From positions 2,297-10,009 of the forward strand of contig DIZT01000116.1 in the NCBI GenBank assembly GCA_002427975.1: a stretch of DNA of 7,713 nucleotides, in the 5' to 3' direction. Origin of the DNA: Micrococcaceae bacterium UBA6021. GTDB lineage: Bacteria; Actinomycetota; Actinomycetes; Actinomycetales; Micrococcaceae. How positions within the stretch are numbered: position 1 is the stretch's first letter; each line of letters begins with the position of its first letter. Shown in pieces: positions 1-7,483 of this stretch. The position numbers were made by a program, and so were the translations under genes. The notes beneath the pieces are model-generated. The model was not told the origin of the DNA. It saw nothing but the letters and a program-made list of their open reading frames with translations, and searched no databases.

Positions 1-18
1 CACTACCTGTCGCAACTT

Positions 19-58
19 CCGGAACGCTCTCACACGCATGAGAGAGCGTTTCGGTTTT
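19..58 (+). terminator. Hairpin with short T-tract, possible intrinsic terminator
   Basis: Positions 19-31 pair with 42-54 in a 13-bp stem (12 Watson-Crick pairs and one G-T) around a 10-base loop (32-41), followed on the plus strand by TTTT at 55-58. This fits an intrinsic terminator for a plus-strand gene ending left of the window, facing the convergent regulator gene. In the minus direction the stem lacks a following T-run, so it is a poorer terminator for the regulator. The T-tract is short, so it could instead be a structured repeat with another role. Confidence 0.5.
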
Positions 59-86
59 GATTGCAGGAAGTGAGAGAGCGTTTCGG
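19..86. repeat. Three-copy 17-bp intergenic repeat (one inverted, two direct)
   Basis: A 17-base unit GTGAGAGAGCGTTTCGG occurs at 70-86, again at 38-54 with one difference at its first base, and inverted at 19-35 with two differences. The two direct copies are 32 bases apart. The inverted copy and the first direct copy form the hairpin at this site. From memory, similar GAGAGAGCGTTT-type repeats are scattered between genes in Arthrobacter-group genomes; this could not be verified here. No open reading frame explains the repetition. Confidence 0.7.
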
Positions 87-91
87 CTTTC

Positions 92-106
92 CTGACGGGA
101 AGTCAG
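92..106. other. Small inverted repeat downstream of the regulator gene
   Basis: CTGAC at 92-96 and GTCAG at 102-106 can form a 5-bp stem with a 5-base GGGAA loop, ten bases beyond the stop codon of the minus-strand regulator. No T-run follows it in the minus direction, so it is a weak terminator candidate at best and may be chance. Confidence 0.2.
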
Positions 107-115
107 CGGGGCTCC

Positions 116-787
116 TTAAAGGACCTTCCGGATGGTCTCTTCGAAGCTGGTGACGTGGTGCAGGGCCAGCTCGCCCGCCTTGTCGGCGTCCCCTGCGGCC
201 ACCGCCTGGAGCAGTTCGACGTGCTCGGTGATGTGGCCGCTCACCGAGGGCACCTTGTCCAGGACCAGGCACCAGATACGGGTGGCCAGGTTGTCGTAGC
301 GGATCAGGGTGTCTTCGAGGTGCGGGTTGGCCGCGGCCCGGTAGATCAGCCGGTGCACTGTCAGGTCGTAGCGCATCAGCTCCCGGGACTCTGCCGGGCT
401 GGGGTCCAGCTCCGCAATCGTCTTTGCAACGTCCAGTAATTCGCGGCGCATGGCGGCACTTGCCCGGGTGGCAGCACGGCGCGCCGCCAGCGGCTCCAGC
501 AGTTCCCGGATTTCCGAGACGTCGGCCAGCTCCGTGAAGTCCACGTTGGTGGCAAAGGTCCCCCGGCGCGGATAGGAAACCACCAAGTGGTCCACCTCCA
601 GCCGCTTGATCGCCTCGCGCACGGGCGTGCGGCCGAAGCCGAGCTCGGCCGCCAGCTGCCCGTCATTGATGGGTTCACCCGGCCGGATCTCGAGCATGAT
701 CAGCTTGTCCCGCAACTGCCGGTACGCGGCCTCCGCCTGGGACGGCGCTTCATCCTCGGCAGAAGGCATAACAGGAAGTGCATTCAA
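116..787 (-). CDS. GntR-family transcriptional regulator, FadR/FCD subfamily
   Basis: A DNA-binding regulator of 223 residues, the usual length for the FCD branch of the GntR family. Residues about 18-84 form the winged helix-turn-helix, with the hallmark GRTPVREAIKRLE at 52-64 and the wing segment YPRRGTF at 72-78. Residues about 90-220 are the all-helical FCD sensor domain. D141, H145, H189 and H210 or H211 sit where FCD proteins usually place metal ligands, so a metal-assisted carboxylate ligand is plausible. The start is TTG at 785-787, chosen because GGAG lies 7 bases upstream; the next in-frame ATG (codon 7, 767-769) has no Shine-Dalgarno. The gene is divergent from the sarcosine operon and shares a 157-base control region holding a perfect palindrome, so it likely controls that operon and itself. 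Most such proteins are repressors released by a pathway metabolite; the ligand here (sarcosine, glycine or other) is unknown. Confidence 0.9.
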   Translation of the reverse strand: MNALPVMPSAEDEAPSQAEAAYRQLRDKLIMLEIRPGEPINDGQLAAELGFGRTPVREAIKRLEVDHLVVSYPRRGTFATNVDFTELADVSEIRELLEPLAARRAATRASAAMRRELLDVAKTIAELDPSPAESRELMRYDLTVHRLIYRAAANPHLEDTLIRYDNLATRIWCLVLDKVPSVSGHITEHVELLQAVAAGDADKAGELALHHVTSFEETIRKVL

Positions 788-794
788 GGCGCCG

Positions 795-798
795 CTCC
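795..798 (-). promoter_or_regulatory. Ribosome binding site supporting the regulator's TTG start
   Basis: Minus-strand GGAG lies 7 bases before the TTG at 785-787. The alternative ATG at 767-769 has no purine-rich stretch at the right distance, so this site favours the TTG start. Confidence 0.55.
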
Positions 799-859
799 GT
801 TCTTCGCTGCTGTGTCTTCGCCTTCAAGCGGAAGCTCAGTGCCACTTTGCTCCCGGCTA

Positions 860-888
860 TTGACTCTCTGTGAGCTCGATCATACCAT
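860..888 (+). promoter_or_regulatory. Alternative sigma70-type promoter for the sarcosine operon
   Basis: TTGACT (860-865) matches the -35 consensus at five of six positions, and TACCAT (883-888) matches the -10 at four of six, with an ideal 17-base spacer. Transcription would start near 895, at the upstream edge of the palindrome at 898-911, a position suited to repression. It competes with the candidate at 888-917; sequence alone cannot choose between them. Confidence 0.35.
879..887 (-). promoter_or_regulatory. Extended -10 promoter for the GntR regulator
   Basis: Reading the minus strand, TGGTATGAT matches the extended -10 motif TGnTATAAT at all but one fixed position. No convincing -35 lies upstream, which is tolerated by extended -10 promoters. 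Transcription would start near 872, leaving a leader of roughly 85 bases before the TTG start. The palindrome at 898-911 falls about where the -35 region of this promoter would be, so the regulator bound there could repress its own gene. Confidence 0.4.
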
Positions 889-917
889 TGACCTCACACT
901 GATATATCAGTCATAAA
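888..917 (+). promoter_or_regulatory. Candidate main promoter of the glyA-sox operon
   Basis: TTGACC (888-893) is a good -35 and CATAAA (912-917) a moderate -10, separated by 18 bases. The perfect palindrome at 898-911 lies wholly inside the spacer, the classical position for steric repression. The start would be near 924, giving a leader of about 20 bases with the glyA ribosome binding site in it. There is no room in such a leader for a glycine or folate riboswitch. Confidence 0.4.
898..911. promoter_or_regulatory. Perfect palindrome, probable GntR/FCD operator
   Basis: ACTGATATATCAGT is a perfect 14-bp inverted repeat between the divergent regulator and glyA. It is AT-rich in a GC-rich region, and its length and symmetry resemble the short palindromes bound by dimeric FadR/FCD regulators. 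It is the only perfect palindrome of this size I noticed in the intergenic region. It overlaps candidate promoters in both directions, so a single bound dimer could control both transcripts. Assignment to the neighbouring regulator is inference. Confidence 0.65.
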
Positions 918-944
918 CACAGTGGTATTTCAAAAGGAGCATCC

Positions 945-2324
945 GTGGTTGAGCAGTTGAACGAGCGACTTTCCGTAGTCGATCCCGAGGTCCAGCAGGC
1001 CATTAACAATGAGCTGGGCCGCCAGCAGTCGACGCTGGAAATGATCGCCTCGGAGAATTTCGCCCCGTCCGCCGTCATGGAGGCGCAGGGGTCGGTCCTG
1101 ACCAACAAGTACGCCGAGGGCTACCCGGGCAAGCGCTACTATGGCGGCTGCGAGCACGTTGACGTCGTGGAGCAGTTGGCCATCGACCGGGTCAAGGCCC
1201 TGTTCGGTGCGGAATTCGCAAACGTCCAGCCGCACTCCGGTGCACAGGCCAACGCCGCGGCCATGTTCGCGCTGCTGAACCCGGGCGACACCATCATGGG
1301 CCTGGACCTGGCGCACGGCGGCCACCTCACCCACGGCATGCGCATCAACTTCTCCGGCAAGCTCTACAACGTGGTCCCGTACCACGTCCGTGAATCGGAC
1401 TTCCGGGTAGACATGGCCGAAGTCGAAGCGCTGGCCCTGGAGCACCGCCCCAAACTGATTGTCGCCGGCTGGTCCGCCTACTCCCGCCAGCTCGACTTCG
1501 CCGAGTTCCGCCGCATCGCCGACCTCGTGGACGCATACCTGATGGTGGATATGGCGCACTTCGCCGGCCTCGTGGCCGCCGGGCTGCACCCCAACCCGGT
1601 GCCGTACGCCGACGTCGTCACCACCACCACGCACAAGACCCTCGGCGGCCCGCGCGGCGGCGTCATCCTCGCCAAGGAAAAGTACGCCCGCAAGATCAAC
1701 AGCGCCGTGTTCCCCGGCCAGCAGGGCGGCCCGCTGGAGCATGTCATCGCCGCCAAGGCCGTGGCTTTCAAGCTCGCCGGCACCCCCGAATTCAAGGAAC
1801 GCCAGGAACGCGTCCTGCAGGGATCGAAGCTGCTCGCCGAACGGCTCCTCCGCGACGACGTCGCCGCGGCAGGCATCTCCGTGGTCAACGGCGGCACCGA
1901 CGTGCACCTGGTCCTGGTGGACCTGCGCAACTCGGAACTGGACGGGCAGCAGGCCGAAGACGCCCTGCACCGGATCGGCATCACCGTCAACCGCAACGCC
2001 GTGCCGTTCGACCCCCGCCCGCCGATGGTGTCGTCCGGCCTCCGGATCGGCACGCCCGCCCTCGCCACCCGGGGCTTCGGCGCCGTGGAATTCGCCGAGG
2101 TGGCGGACATCATCGCGACGGCGCTCATCGCCGCGGCAACCAAAGACAACCTCGCCAGCGGCGAAACCGGCGGCGCATCCCTCAGCGACGACGCCACCGT
2201 CGGACTCCGCGCCCGGGTCAGCGCCCTGGCCGATCAGTTCCCCCTCTACGCCCACCTGAACGACGGCGCCGAGATCGCCGCATTTACCGAACTCGATACA
2301 GCAATGATCGGAGCAGCCCAATGA
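945..2324 (+). CDS. glyA: Serine hydroxymethyltransferase
   Basis: A cytoplasmic PLP enzyme that interconverts serine and THF with glycine and 5,10-methylene-THF. At the head of this operon it probably runs towards serine, using both products of sarcosine oxidase and regenerating THF. The 459-residue protein carries the PLP lysine K231 in [14 protein letters not shown] (227-240), D202 and H205 in [13 protein letters not shown], the active-site segment IASENF at 34-39, [16 protein letters not shown] at 53-68, and the carboxylate-binding arginine R367 in GLRIGTPA. The start is GTG, with AAGGAG ending 5 bases upstream. It is longer than typical bacterial GlyA (about 415-435 residues) because of a linker at about 400-420 and a tail of about 24 residues after QFPLY (431-435). 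Its 3' end overlaps soxB by 4 bases (ATGA). A housekeeping glyA copy may exist elsewhere in the genome. Confidence 0.96.
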   Translation: MVEQLNERLSVVDPEVQQAINNELGRQQSTLEMIASENFAPSAVMEAQGSVLTNKYAEGYPGKRYYGGCEHVDVVEQLAIDRVKALFGAEFANVQPHSGAQANAAAMFALLNPGDTIMGLDLAHGGHLTHGMRINFSGKLYNVVPYHVRESDFRVDMAEVEALALEHRPKLIVAGWSAYSRQLDFAEFRRIADLVDAYLMVDMAHFAGLVAAGLHPNPVPYADVVTTTTHKTLGGPRGGVILAKEKYARKINSAVFPGQQGGPLEHVIAAKAVAFKLAGTPEFKERQERVLQGSKLLAERLLRDDVAAAGISVVNGGTDVHLVLVDLRNSELDGQQAEDALHRIGITVNRNAVPFDPRPPMVSSGLRIGTPALATRGFGAVEFAEVADIIATALIAAATKDNLASGETGGASLSDDATVGLRARVSALADQFPLYAHLNDGAEIAAFTELDTAMIGAAQ

Positions 2325-3541
2325 GCGCGGACCAACTCCCGGAACACCCGGATTTCCTCTGGCGGAACCCGGAGCCCAAGTCCTCCTACGACGCCGTGAT
2401 TGTGGGCGGCGGCGGGCACGGCCTGGCCACCGCCTACTTCCTGGCCAAGAACCACGGGATGACCAACATCGCCGTCCTGGAAAAGGGCTGGCTGGCCGGC
2501 GGCAACATGGCCCGGAACACCACCATCATCCGTTCCAACTACCTCTGGGACGAGAGCGCGGCCATCTACGAGCACGCCCTCAAGCTCTGGGAGATCCTGC
2601 CGGAGGAATTGGAGTACGACTTCCTGTTCAGCCAGCGCGGCGTCATGAACCTCGCCCACACCCTGGGCGACGTCCGCGAAAGCATCCGCCGCGTGGGAGC
2701 GAACAAGCTCAACGGCGTGGACGCTGAATGGCTGGACCCGCAGCAGGTCAAGGAACTCTGCCCCATCCTGAACATCAACGACAACATCCGCTACCCCGTT
2801 ATGGGTGCCACCTACCAGCCGCGTGCGGGCATCGCCAAACACGACCACGTGGCCTGGGCCTTCGCCCGCAAATGCGACGAACTCGGCGTGGACATCATCC
2901 AGAACTGCGAAGTCACCGGCTTCGTCAAGGACGGCAACCGCGTGGTGGGCGTCCAGACCAACCGCGGCACCATCAACACCGAAAAGGTGGGCCTGTGCGC
3001 CGCCGGGCACAGCTCGGTCCTGGCGGAAATGGCCGGCTTCCGGCTCCCCATCCAGTCCCACCCGCTCCAGGCACTGGTTTCCGAGCTTCACGAACCGGTC
3101 CACCCCACGGTGGTCATGTCCAACCACGTGCACGTCTACGTCTCCCAGGCTCACAAGGGCGAACTGGTCATGGGCGCCGGAGTGGACTCCTACAACGGCT
3201 ACGGCCAGCGCGGCTCCTTCCACGTGATCGAGCACCAGATGGCCGCCGCCGTCGAACTTTTCCCGATCTTCGCCCGGGCTCACGTGCTCCGGACCTGGGG
3301 CGGCATCGTGGACACCACGCTGGACGCCTCCCCCATCGTGGGCACCACCCCGGTGGAGAACATGTTCGTAAACTGCGGCTGGGGCACCGGCGGCTTCAAG
3401 GCCACCCCGGCCGCCGGGCTGACCTTCGCCCACACCATTGCCACCGGGACCCCGCACAAGCTGAACCGGCCGTTTGCGCTGGAACGCTTCGAAACCGGAG
3501 CCCTGATCGATGAACACGGCGCCGCCGCCGTCGCCCACTAG
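2321..3541 (+). CDS. soxB: Sarcosine oxidase beta subunit, heterotetrameric
   Basis: The catalytic flavoprotein subunit, which oxidises sarcosine at a noncovalent FAD and passes electrons to a covalent FMN at the alpha/beta interface, where O2 is reduced to H2O2. At 406 residues it has the family length. An N-terminal Rossmann motif VGGGGHG (28-34) with E54 ending the second strand binds the FAD ADP moiety. H174 in [10 protein letters not shown] aligns with the histidine of SoxB enzymes that carries FMN (H173 when the initiator Met is removed). The C-terminal [14 protein letters not shown] (353-366) is the conserved flavin/substrate region of this DAO-type amine oxidase family, with K360 invariant as far as I recall. 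The ATG start overlaps the glyA stop, and GGAG lies 7 bases upstream inside glyA, which suggests translational coupling. Monomeric sarcosine oxidase is excluded by the adjoining soxD, soxA and soxG. Confidence 0.97.
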   Translation: MSADQLPEHPDFLWRNPEPKSSYDAVIVGGGGHGLATAYFLAKNHGMTNIAVLEKGWLAGGNMARNTTIIRSNYLWDESAAIYEHALKLWEILPEELEYDFLFSQRGVMNLAHTLGDVRESIRRVGANKLNGVDAEWLDPQQVKELCPILNINDNIRYPVMGATYQPRAGIAKHDHVAWAFARKCDELGVDIIQNCEVTGFVKDGNRVVGVQTNRGTINTEKVGLCAAGHSSVLAEMAGFRLPIQSHPLQALVSELHEPVHPTVVMSNHVHVYVSQAHKGELVMGAGVDSYNGYGQRGSFHVIEHQMAAAVELFPIFARAHVLRTWGGIVDTTLDASPIVGTTPVENMFVNCGWGTGGFKATPAAGLTFAHTIATGTPHKLNRPFALERFETGALIDEHGAAAVAH

Positions 3542-3568
3542 CCGCCGTCCCCCAGAAAGAAGACGCAC

Positions 3569-3892
3569 ATGCTGCTTATCTCATGCCCCAACTGCGGCTC
3601 GCGCGACGAGACCGAGTTCCACTACGGCGGCCAGGCCCACGTGCCCTACCCGGAAAACCCCACCGAGCTGAACGACCGAGAATGGGCCGAGTACCTGTTC
3701 TACCGCGACAACACCAAGGGCGCCTTCGCCGAACGCTGGCTGCACAGCACCGGCTGCCGGCAGTGGTTCAACATGCTCCGCGACACCGTCACCTACGACA
3801 TCCAGGCCGTCTACCCCATGGGCACGCCCCGGCCCGCGGGCCCCAGCACTTCAGCAACCAGCATCACCGCCCCGGAAGGAGCAATCAAGTGA
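3569..3892 (+). CDS. soxD: Sarcosine oxidase delta subunit
   Basis: The small structural zinc subunit of heterotetrameric sarcosine oxidase. The 107-residue protein opens with [16 protein letters not shown]6, C9, H59 and C63 match the zinc ligands of characterised SoxD proteins, so the metal site appears intact. The central segment [14 protein letters not shown] (38-51) and the [14 protein letters not shown] stretch (55-68) are family hallmarks. After about residue 87 the tail is rich in Pro, Ser, Thr and Ala and is probably flexible. It lies 27 bases after soxB, the only real gap in the operon, behind a weak AGAAAGAAGA ribosome binding site. Its stop overlaps the GTG start of soxA by 4 bases. 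Confidence 0.95.
   Translation: MLLISCPNCGSRDETEFHYGGQAHVPYPENPTELNDREWAEYLFYRDNTKGAFAERWLHSTGCRQWFNMLRDTVTYDIQAVYPMGTPRPAGPSTSATSITAPEGAIK
3874..3881 (+). promoter_or_regulatory. Ribosome binding site fixing the soxA start
   Basis: GGAAGGAG lies 7 bases before the GTG at 3889-3891. The soxA frame stays open upstream to 3583, but that extension lies across soxD in another frame and does not resemble SoxA, so this site and the GTGA overlap decide the start. Confidence 0.85.
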
Positions 3893-6855
3893 CTTCCCAG
3901 AACGCCCGCCTCGCCGCCGGCGGACGCATCGACCGCACCATCTCCTGGCGCTTCACCGTGGACGGCGAGGAATTCACCGGACACCCCGGCGACACGCTCG
4001 CCTCCGCCCTGCTCGCCAACGGCCGGATCGCCGCCGGCAACTCGCTCTACGAGGGCCGGCCCCGCGGCATCATGTCCGCCGGAGTGGAGGAAGCCAACGC
4101 CCTGGTCAGGATCGAAGCACGGTTCCCGGGCCACGTGGCCGAGTCCATGCTTCCCGCCACCACCGTCACCCTGGTGGACGGCCTGACGGCGGGCATGCTC
4201 AACGGCCTGGGCCGCCTGGACCCCGAGGAAGACCGGGCCGAATACGACAAGAAGTACGTGCACACCGACGTCCTGGTGATCGGCGGCGGCCCCGCCGGCC
4301 TGGCCGCTGCCCGGGAAGCGGTCCGCACCGGTGCCCGCGTGATGCTGATGGACGACCAGCCCGAACTGGGCGGATCGCTCCTGTCCGGATCCACTGCGCC
4401 CGGGCTGGCACAGACCATCGAAGGCAAGCCCGCCCTCGAATGGGTGGCTGACGTAGAAGCCGAACTCATTTCCGGAGCCGAAAGCACCGTCCTGAACCGC
4501 ACCACGGCCTTCGGCGCCTACGATGCCAACTACGTCATCGCAGTCCAGAACCGCACGGACCACCTGTCCAGCCCGGCCGCCCCCGGCGTTTCCCGGCAGC
4601 GGATTTGGCACGTGCGTGCACATCAGGTGGTGCTGGCCCCCGGCGCCCACGAGCGGCCTCTGGTCTTCGAGAACAACGACCGCCCCGGCATCATGCTCGC
4701 CTCGGCTGTCCGCAGCTACCTCAACCGCTACGCCGTCGCCGCCGGACAGCGCGTGGTCATCAGCACCACCAACGACAGCGCCTACGCCCTCGCCGCGGAC
4801 CTGCGCGCCGCCGGCGTCAAGGTCCAGGCGGTGGTGGACGCCCGCCCCGCGCTGACCGAGGTGGCAGCTGCCGCCGTCGAAGCCGGCACCCGGGTGCTGA
4901 TCGGCAGCACGGTGGCCACCACCGCCGCCGGATCGGAGTCCGGCGACGGCCGGCTGGAGAGCGTCACCGTCCGCAGCATCAACGACGACGGCGAACTCAC
5001 CTCCGGCGTCGAAGGGATCGCCTGCGACCTGCTGGCAGTCTCCGGCGGCTGGAGCCCGCTGGTGCACCTCCACTCGCAGCGGCAGGGCAAACTCCGCTGG
5101 GACGAGGACCTGGCGGCCTTTGTGCCAAGCACCGTGGTACCGAACCAGCAGAGCATTGGCTCCGGCCGTGGCAGCTTCGAACTCCAGGACTGCCTCGCCG
5201 AAGGCATCTCCGCCGGCGCGGCGGCAGCCATCGCCGCGGGCTTCACCCCTGAAAATTCTGACGGAGTCGTCGTTCCTCTGGTCCTTGATGAGCCGACGGC
5301 CTCCGGCCCGACCCGGCAGCTCTGGCTGGTCCCCGGGCAGAGCGGCACCCCGGATGACTGGCACCACCACTTCGTGGACTTCCAGCGCGACCAGTCCGTT
5401 GCTGACGTCCTGCGCTCCACCGGCGCCGGGATGCGATCTGTGGAGCACATCAAGCGCTACACCTCCATCAGCACCGCCAACGACCAGGGCAAGACCTCCG
5501 GGGTCAACGCGATCGGCGTCATCGCCGCCGCACTCCGCACGGCCGGCGAAGCGTCCCGCGGCATCGGCGAGATCGGGACCACCACCTACCGGGCACCGTT
5601 CACGCCGGTGGCGTTCGCGGCACTGGCCGGACGCCAGCGCGGCGAACTGTTCGACCCTGCACGCGTCACGTCCATCAACCCGTGGCACGTGGCGAAGGGT
5701 GCCCTGTTCGAGGACGTGGGGCAGTGGAAGCGACCCTGGTACTACCCACAGGCCGGGGAGGACATGGACGCAGCCGTGCTCCGCGAGTGCGCCGCTGTCC
5801 GTGAATCCGTGGGCTTCATGGACGCCACCACGCTCGGCAAGATCGAAATCCGGGGCAAGGACGCCGGCGAGTTCCTCAACCGGATCTACACCAACGCGTT
5901 CAAGAAGCTCGCACCGGGGTCCGCCCGCTACGGCGTGATGTGCATGGCTGACGGCATGATTTTCGACGACGGCGTGACCCTGCGCCTCGATGATGACCGG
6001 TACTTCATGACCACCACCACCGGCGGCGCCGCCAAGGTGCTGGACTGGCTGGAGGAATGGCTGCAGACCGAATGGCCTGAACTGGACGTGCATTGCACCT
6101 CCGTAACCGAACAGTGGAGCACCATTGCCGTCGTCGGGCCTAAATCCCGGGCGGTGCTCGCCAAACTGGCGCCGGAGCTGGCAGCGGGCGGCGGGCTGGA
6201 AGCTGAAGCCTTCCCGTTCATGACGTTCCGGGAAACCACCCTCGCCTCCGGAGTCCAGGCGCGGATCTGCCGGATCTCCTTCTCCGGCGAACTGGCCTAC
6301 GAGATCAACGTGCCGTCCTGGTACGGGCTGAACACCTGGGAATCCGTGGCGGCGGCAGGGGCCGAGTTCAACATCACCCCCTACGGCACCGAAACCATGC
6401 ACGTGCTCCGGGCCGAAAAGGGCTACCCGATCGTTGGCCAGGACACTGACGGCACGGTCACCCCGCAGGACGCGGGGATGGAATGGGTGGTCTCGAAGGC
6501 CAAGGACTTCATCGGCAAGCGTTCCTACGCCCGAGCCGATGCCCAGCGCGGGGACCGCAAGCACCTGGTCAGCGTCCTGCCCGTGGACGGGACGCTGCGG
6601 CTGCCCGAAGGCACCCAGCTCGTGGAGAAGGGGATCGCCACGAACCCCGCCTACGGCCCGGTGCCCATGCAGGGTTTCGTGACCTCGAGCTACCACAGCG
6701 CCGCGCTGGGCAGGTCCTTCGCGCTGGCCCTGATCAAGAATGGCCGCAACCGCATTGGCGAGACCCTGGTGGCCGCTGCCGGCGACCAGCTGGTTGACGT
6801 TGTTGTGGCAGAAACCGTACTTTTTGACCCCGAAGGGACCCGCAAAGATGGCTAA
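3889..6855 (+). CDS. soxA: Sarcosine oxidase alpha subunit with folate-binding domain
   Basis: The large subunit, which binds NAD+ and transfers the sarcosine methyl carbon to THF, giving 5,10-methylene-THF. The 988 residues fall into: an N-terminal ferredoxin-like region (about 15-100) with no cysteine, so no Fe-S cluster there; a dinucleotide-binding half starting with [15 protein letters not shown] (127-141) and a second nucleotide-binding segment near 288-320; and a C-terminal GcvT/aminomethyltransferase-type domain from about 602 to the end, with [20 protein letters not shown] (681-700) in the folate-site region and FIGKRSY (874-880). The length is close to known SoxA (about 965-1000). 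The start is GTG, overlapping soxD by 4 bases, with a strong ribosome binding site. The 3' end overlaps soxG by 8 bases. Dimethylglycine oxidase also ends in a folate domain, but it carries its amine oxidase domain in the same chain, unlike this protein. Confidence 0.96.
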   Translation: MTSQNARLAAGGRIDRTISWRFTVDGEEFTGHPGDTLASALLANGRIAAGNSLYEGRPRGIMSAGVEEANALVRIEARFPGHVAESMLPATTVTLVDGLTAGMLNGLGRLDPEEDRAEYDKKYVHTDVLVIGGGPAGLAAAREAVRTGARVMLMDDQPELGGSLLSGSTAPGLAQTIEGKPALEWVADVEAELISGAESTVLNRTTAFGAYDANYVIAVQNRTDHLSSPAAPGVSRQRIWHVRAHQVVLAPGAHERPLVFENNDRPGIMLASAVRSYLNRYAVAAGQRVVISTTNDSAYALAADLRAAGVKVQAVVDARPALTEVAAAAVEAGTRVLIGSTVATTAAGSESGDGRLESVTVRSINDDGELTSGVEGIACDLLAVSGGWSPLVHLHSQRQGKLRWDEDLAAFVPSTVVPNQQSIGSGRGSFELQDCLAEGISAGAAAAIAAGFTPENSDGVVVPLVLDEPTASGPTRQLWLVPGQSGTPDDWHHHFVDFQRDQSVADVLRSTGAGMRSVEHIKRYTSISTANDQGKTSGVNAIGVIAAALRTAGEASRGIGEIGTTTYRAPFTPVAFAALAGRQRGELFDPARVTSINPWHVAKGALFEDVGQWKRPWYYPQAGEDMDAAVLRECAAVRESVGFMDATTLGKIEIRGKDAGEFLNRIYTNAFKKLAPGSARYGVMCMADGMIFDDGVTLRLDDDRYFMTTTTGGAAKVLDWLEEWLQTEWPELDVHCTSVTEQWSTIAVVGPKSRAVLAKLAPELAAGGGLEAEAFPFMTFRETTLASGVQARICRISFSGELAYEINVPSWYGLNTWESVAAAGAEFNITPYGTETMHVLRAEKGYPIVGQDTDGTVTPQDAGMEWVVSKAKDFIGKRSYARADAQRGDRKHLVSVLPVDGTLRLPEGTQLVEKGIATNPAYGPVPMQGFVTSSYHSAALGRSFALALIKNGRNRIGETLVAAAGDQLVDVVVAETVLFDPEGTRKDG

Positions 6856-7483
6856 CACAGCAGCACTCGACGGCATCAATGGACTGCGTGACATCCGCCG
6901 CAGCCCGGCCTCCCACCTGGCCGCGGCGCTGGAGGCCGGTTCCGTCCAGGGAACGGTGGTCCTGCAGGAGGGCCCGTTCCAGACCATGGCGGCCGTCCGC
7001 GTGGAGCCCCGCTCTGAGGAAGGCTCACGGATAGCGTCCGTTGCCGGCGGCCTGCCGGCGCGCTCCGGCGAGGTGGGCGGCGCGGACGGCACCAGCGTCC
7101 TCTGGCTGGGACCTTCCGAATTCCTGGTGGTGGCACCGGAAGAGGCCCACGATTCCCTGGGCGGGGACCTCATCGGCTCCCTCGTGGCCGCCCTGGGCGA
7201 GGCTCCGGGCCAGGTAGTGGACCTGTCCGCGAACCGCACCACGTTCGAACTCACGGGTCCCCGGGCCCGGGCAGTCCTGGAAAAGGGCTGCGCCCTGGAC
7301 CTGCACCCCCGCAGCTTCACCCCGGGAACGGCGCTGTCCACCGAGGTGGGCAACATCCCGGTGGTCCTGCAGAAGACCGCGGAGGACAGCTTCCGGCTCT
7401 TCCCCCGCGCCTCGTTCGCGGACTTCCTGGGCCGGTGGCTCCTGGACGCCATGAGGGAGTTCGCTTCCCCCGAGGTGCCCTGA
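6848..7483 (+). CDS. soxG: Sarcosine oxidase gamma subunit
   Basis: The gamma subunit completes the alpha-beta-gamma-delta complex; it binds no cofactor, and its fold resembles part of the GcvT/aminomethyltransferase fold. The protein has 211 residues, within the family range. Recognisable segments are [18 protein letters not shown] (35-52), [15 protein letters not shown] (83-97), [20 protein letters not shown] (123-142) followed by [10 protein letters not shown] (148-157), and a final [20 protein letters not shown] (181-200). The ATG at 6848 was chosen over an upstream in-frame ATG (6740) because the protein similarity begins there and GAAGGGA lies 9 bases before it. It overlaps the end of soxA by 8 bases and shares one base with the next start (TGATG). 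Confidence 0.95.
   Translation: MANTAALDGINGLRDIRRSPASHLAAALEAGSVQGTVVLQEGPFQTMAAVRVEPRSEEGSRIASVAGGLPARSGEVGGADGTSVLWLGPSEFLVVAPEEAHDSLGGDLIGSLVAALGEAPGQVVDLSANRTTFELTGPRARAVLEKGCALDLHPRSFTPGTALSTEVGNIPVVLQKTAEDSFRLFPRASFADFLGRWLLDAMREFASPEVP

Noticed and set aside
19..86. Possible CRISPR array
   Set aside because: There are only two direct copies of 17 bases with a 15-base gap, plus one inverted copy. The unit and spacer lengths and the mixed orientation do not fit CRISPR, and no cas gene is near.
587..916. Plus-strand open frame of 109 codons over the regulator start and promoter region
   Set aside because: It runs antisense to the regulator and through the intergenic control region, with no motif and no good ribosome binding site.
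788..944. Possible glycine riboswitch ahead of glyA
   Set aside because: The likely transcript leader is about 20-50 bases, too short for a glycine aptamer, and no matching conserved core was seen. A protein operator explains the region better.
930..2321. Minus-strand open frame of 463 codons antisense to glyA
   Set aside because: It mirrors glyA almost end to end, has low-complexity His/Gly/Val-rich translation and no known motif, and would run over the glyA promoter leader. It is a shadow frame.
2246..3568. Minus-strand open frame of 440 codons antisense to soxB
   Set aside because: It is the same GC-skew artefact: no motif, low-complexity composition, and soxB is secure on the plus strand.
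3583..3888. 102-codon upstream extension of the soxA frame
   Set aside because: It overlaps soxD in another frame, is Arg/Pro/His-rich and unlike SoxA. The GTG at 3889 has a strong ribosome binding site and the usual stop-start overlap.
6740..6847. 36-codon upstream extension of the soxG frame
   Set aside because: It lies inside the conserved folate domain of soxA, and SoxG similarity begins at the ATG at 6848, which has its own ribosome binding site.
3811..7452. Minus-strand open frame of 1213 codons antisense to soxA and soxG
   Set aside because: It is a by-product of strong G/C third-position bias in the plus-strand genes. Its translation is rich in Gly, Ala, Arg and Val without any recognisable domain, while soxA and soxG on the other strand have clear family motifs.
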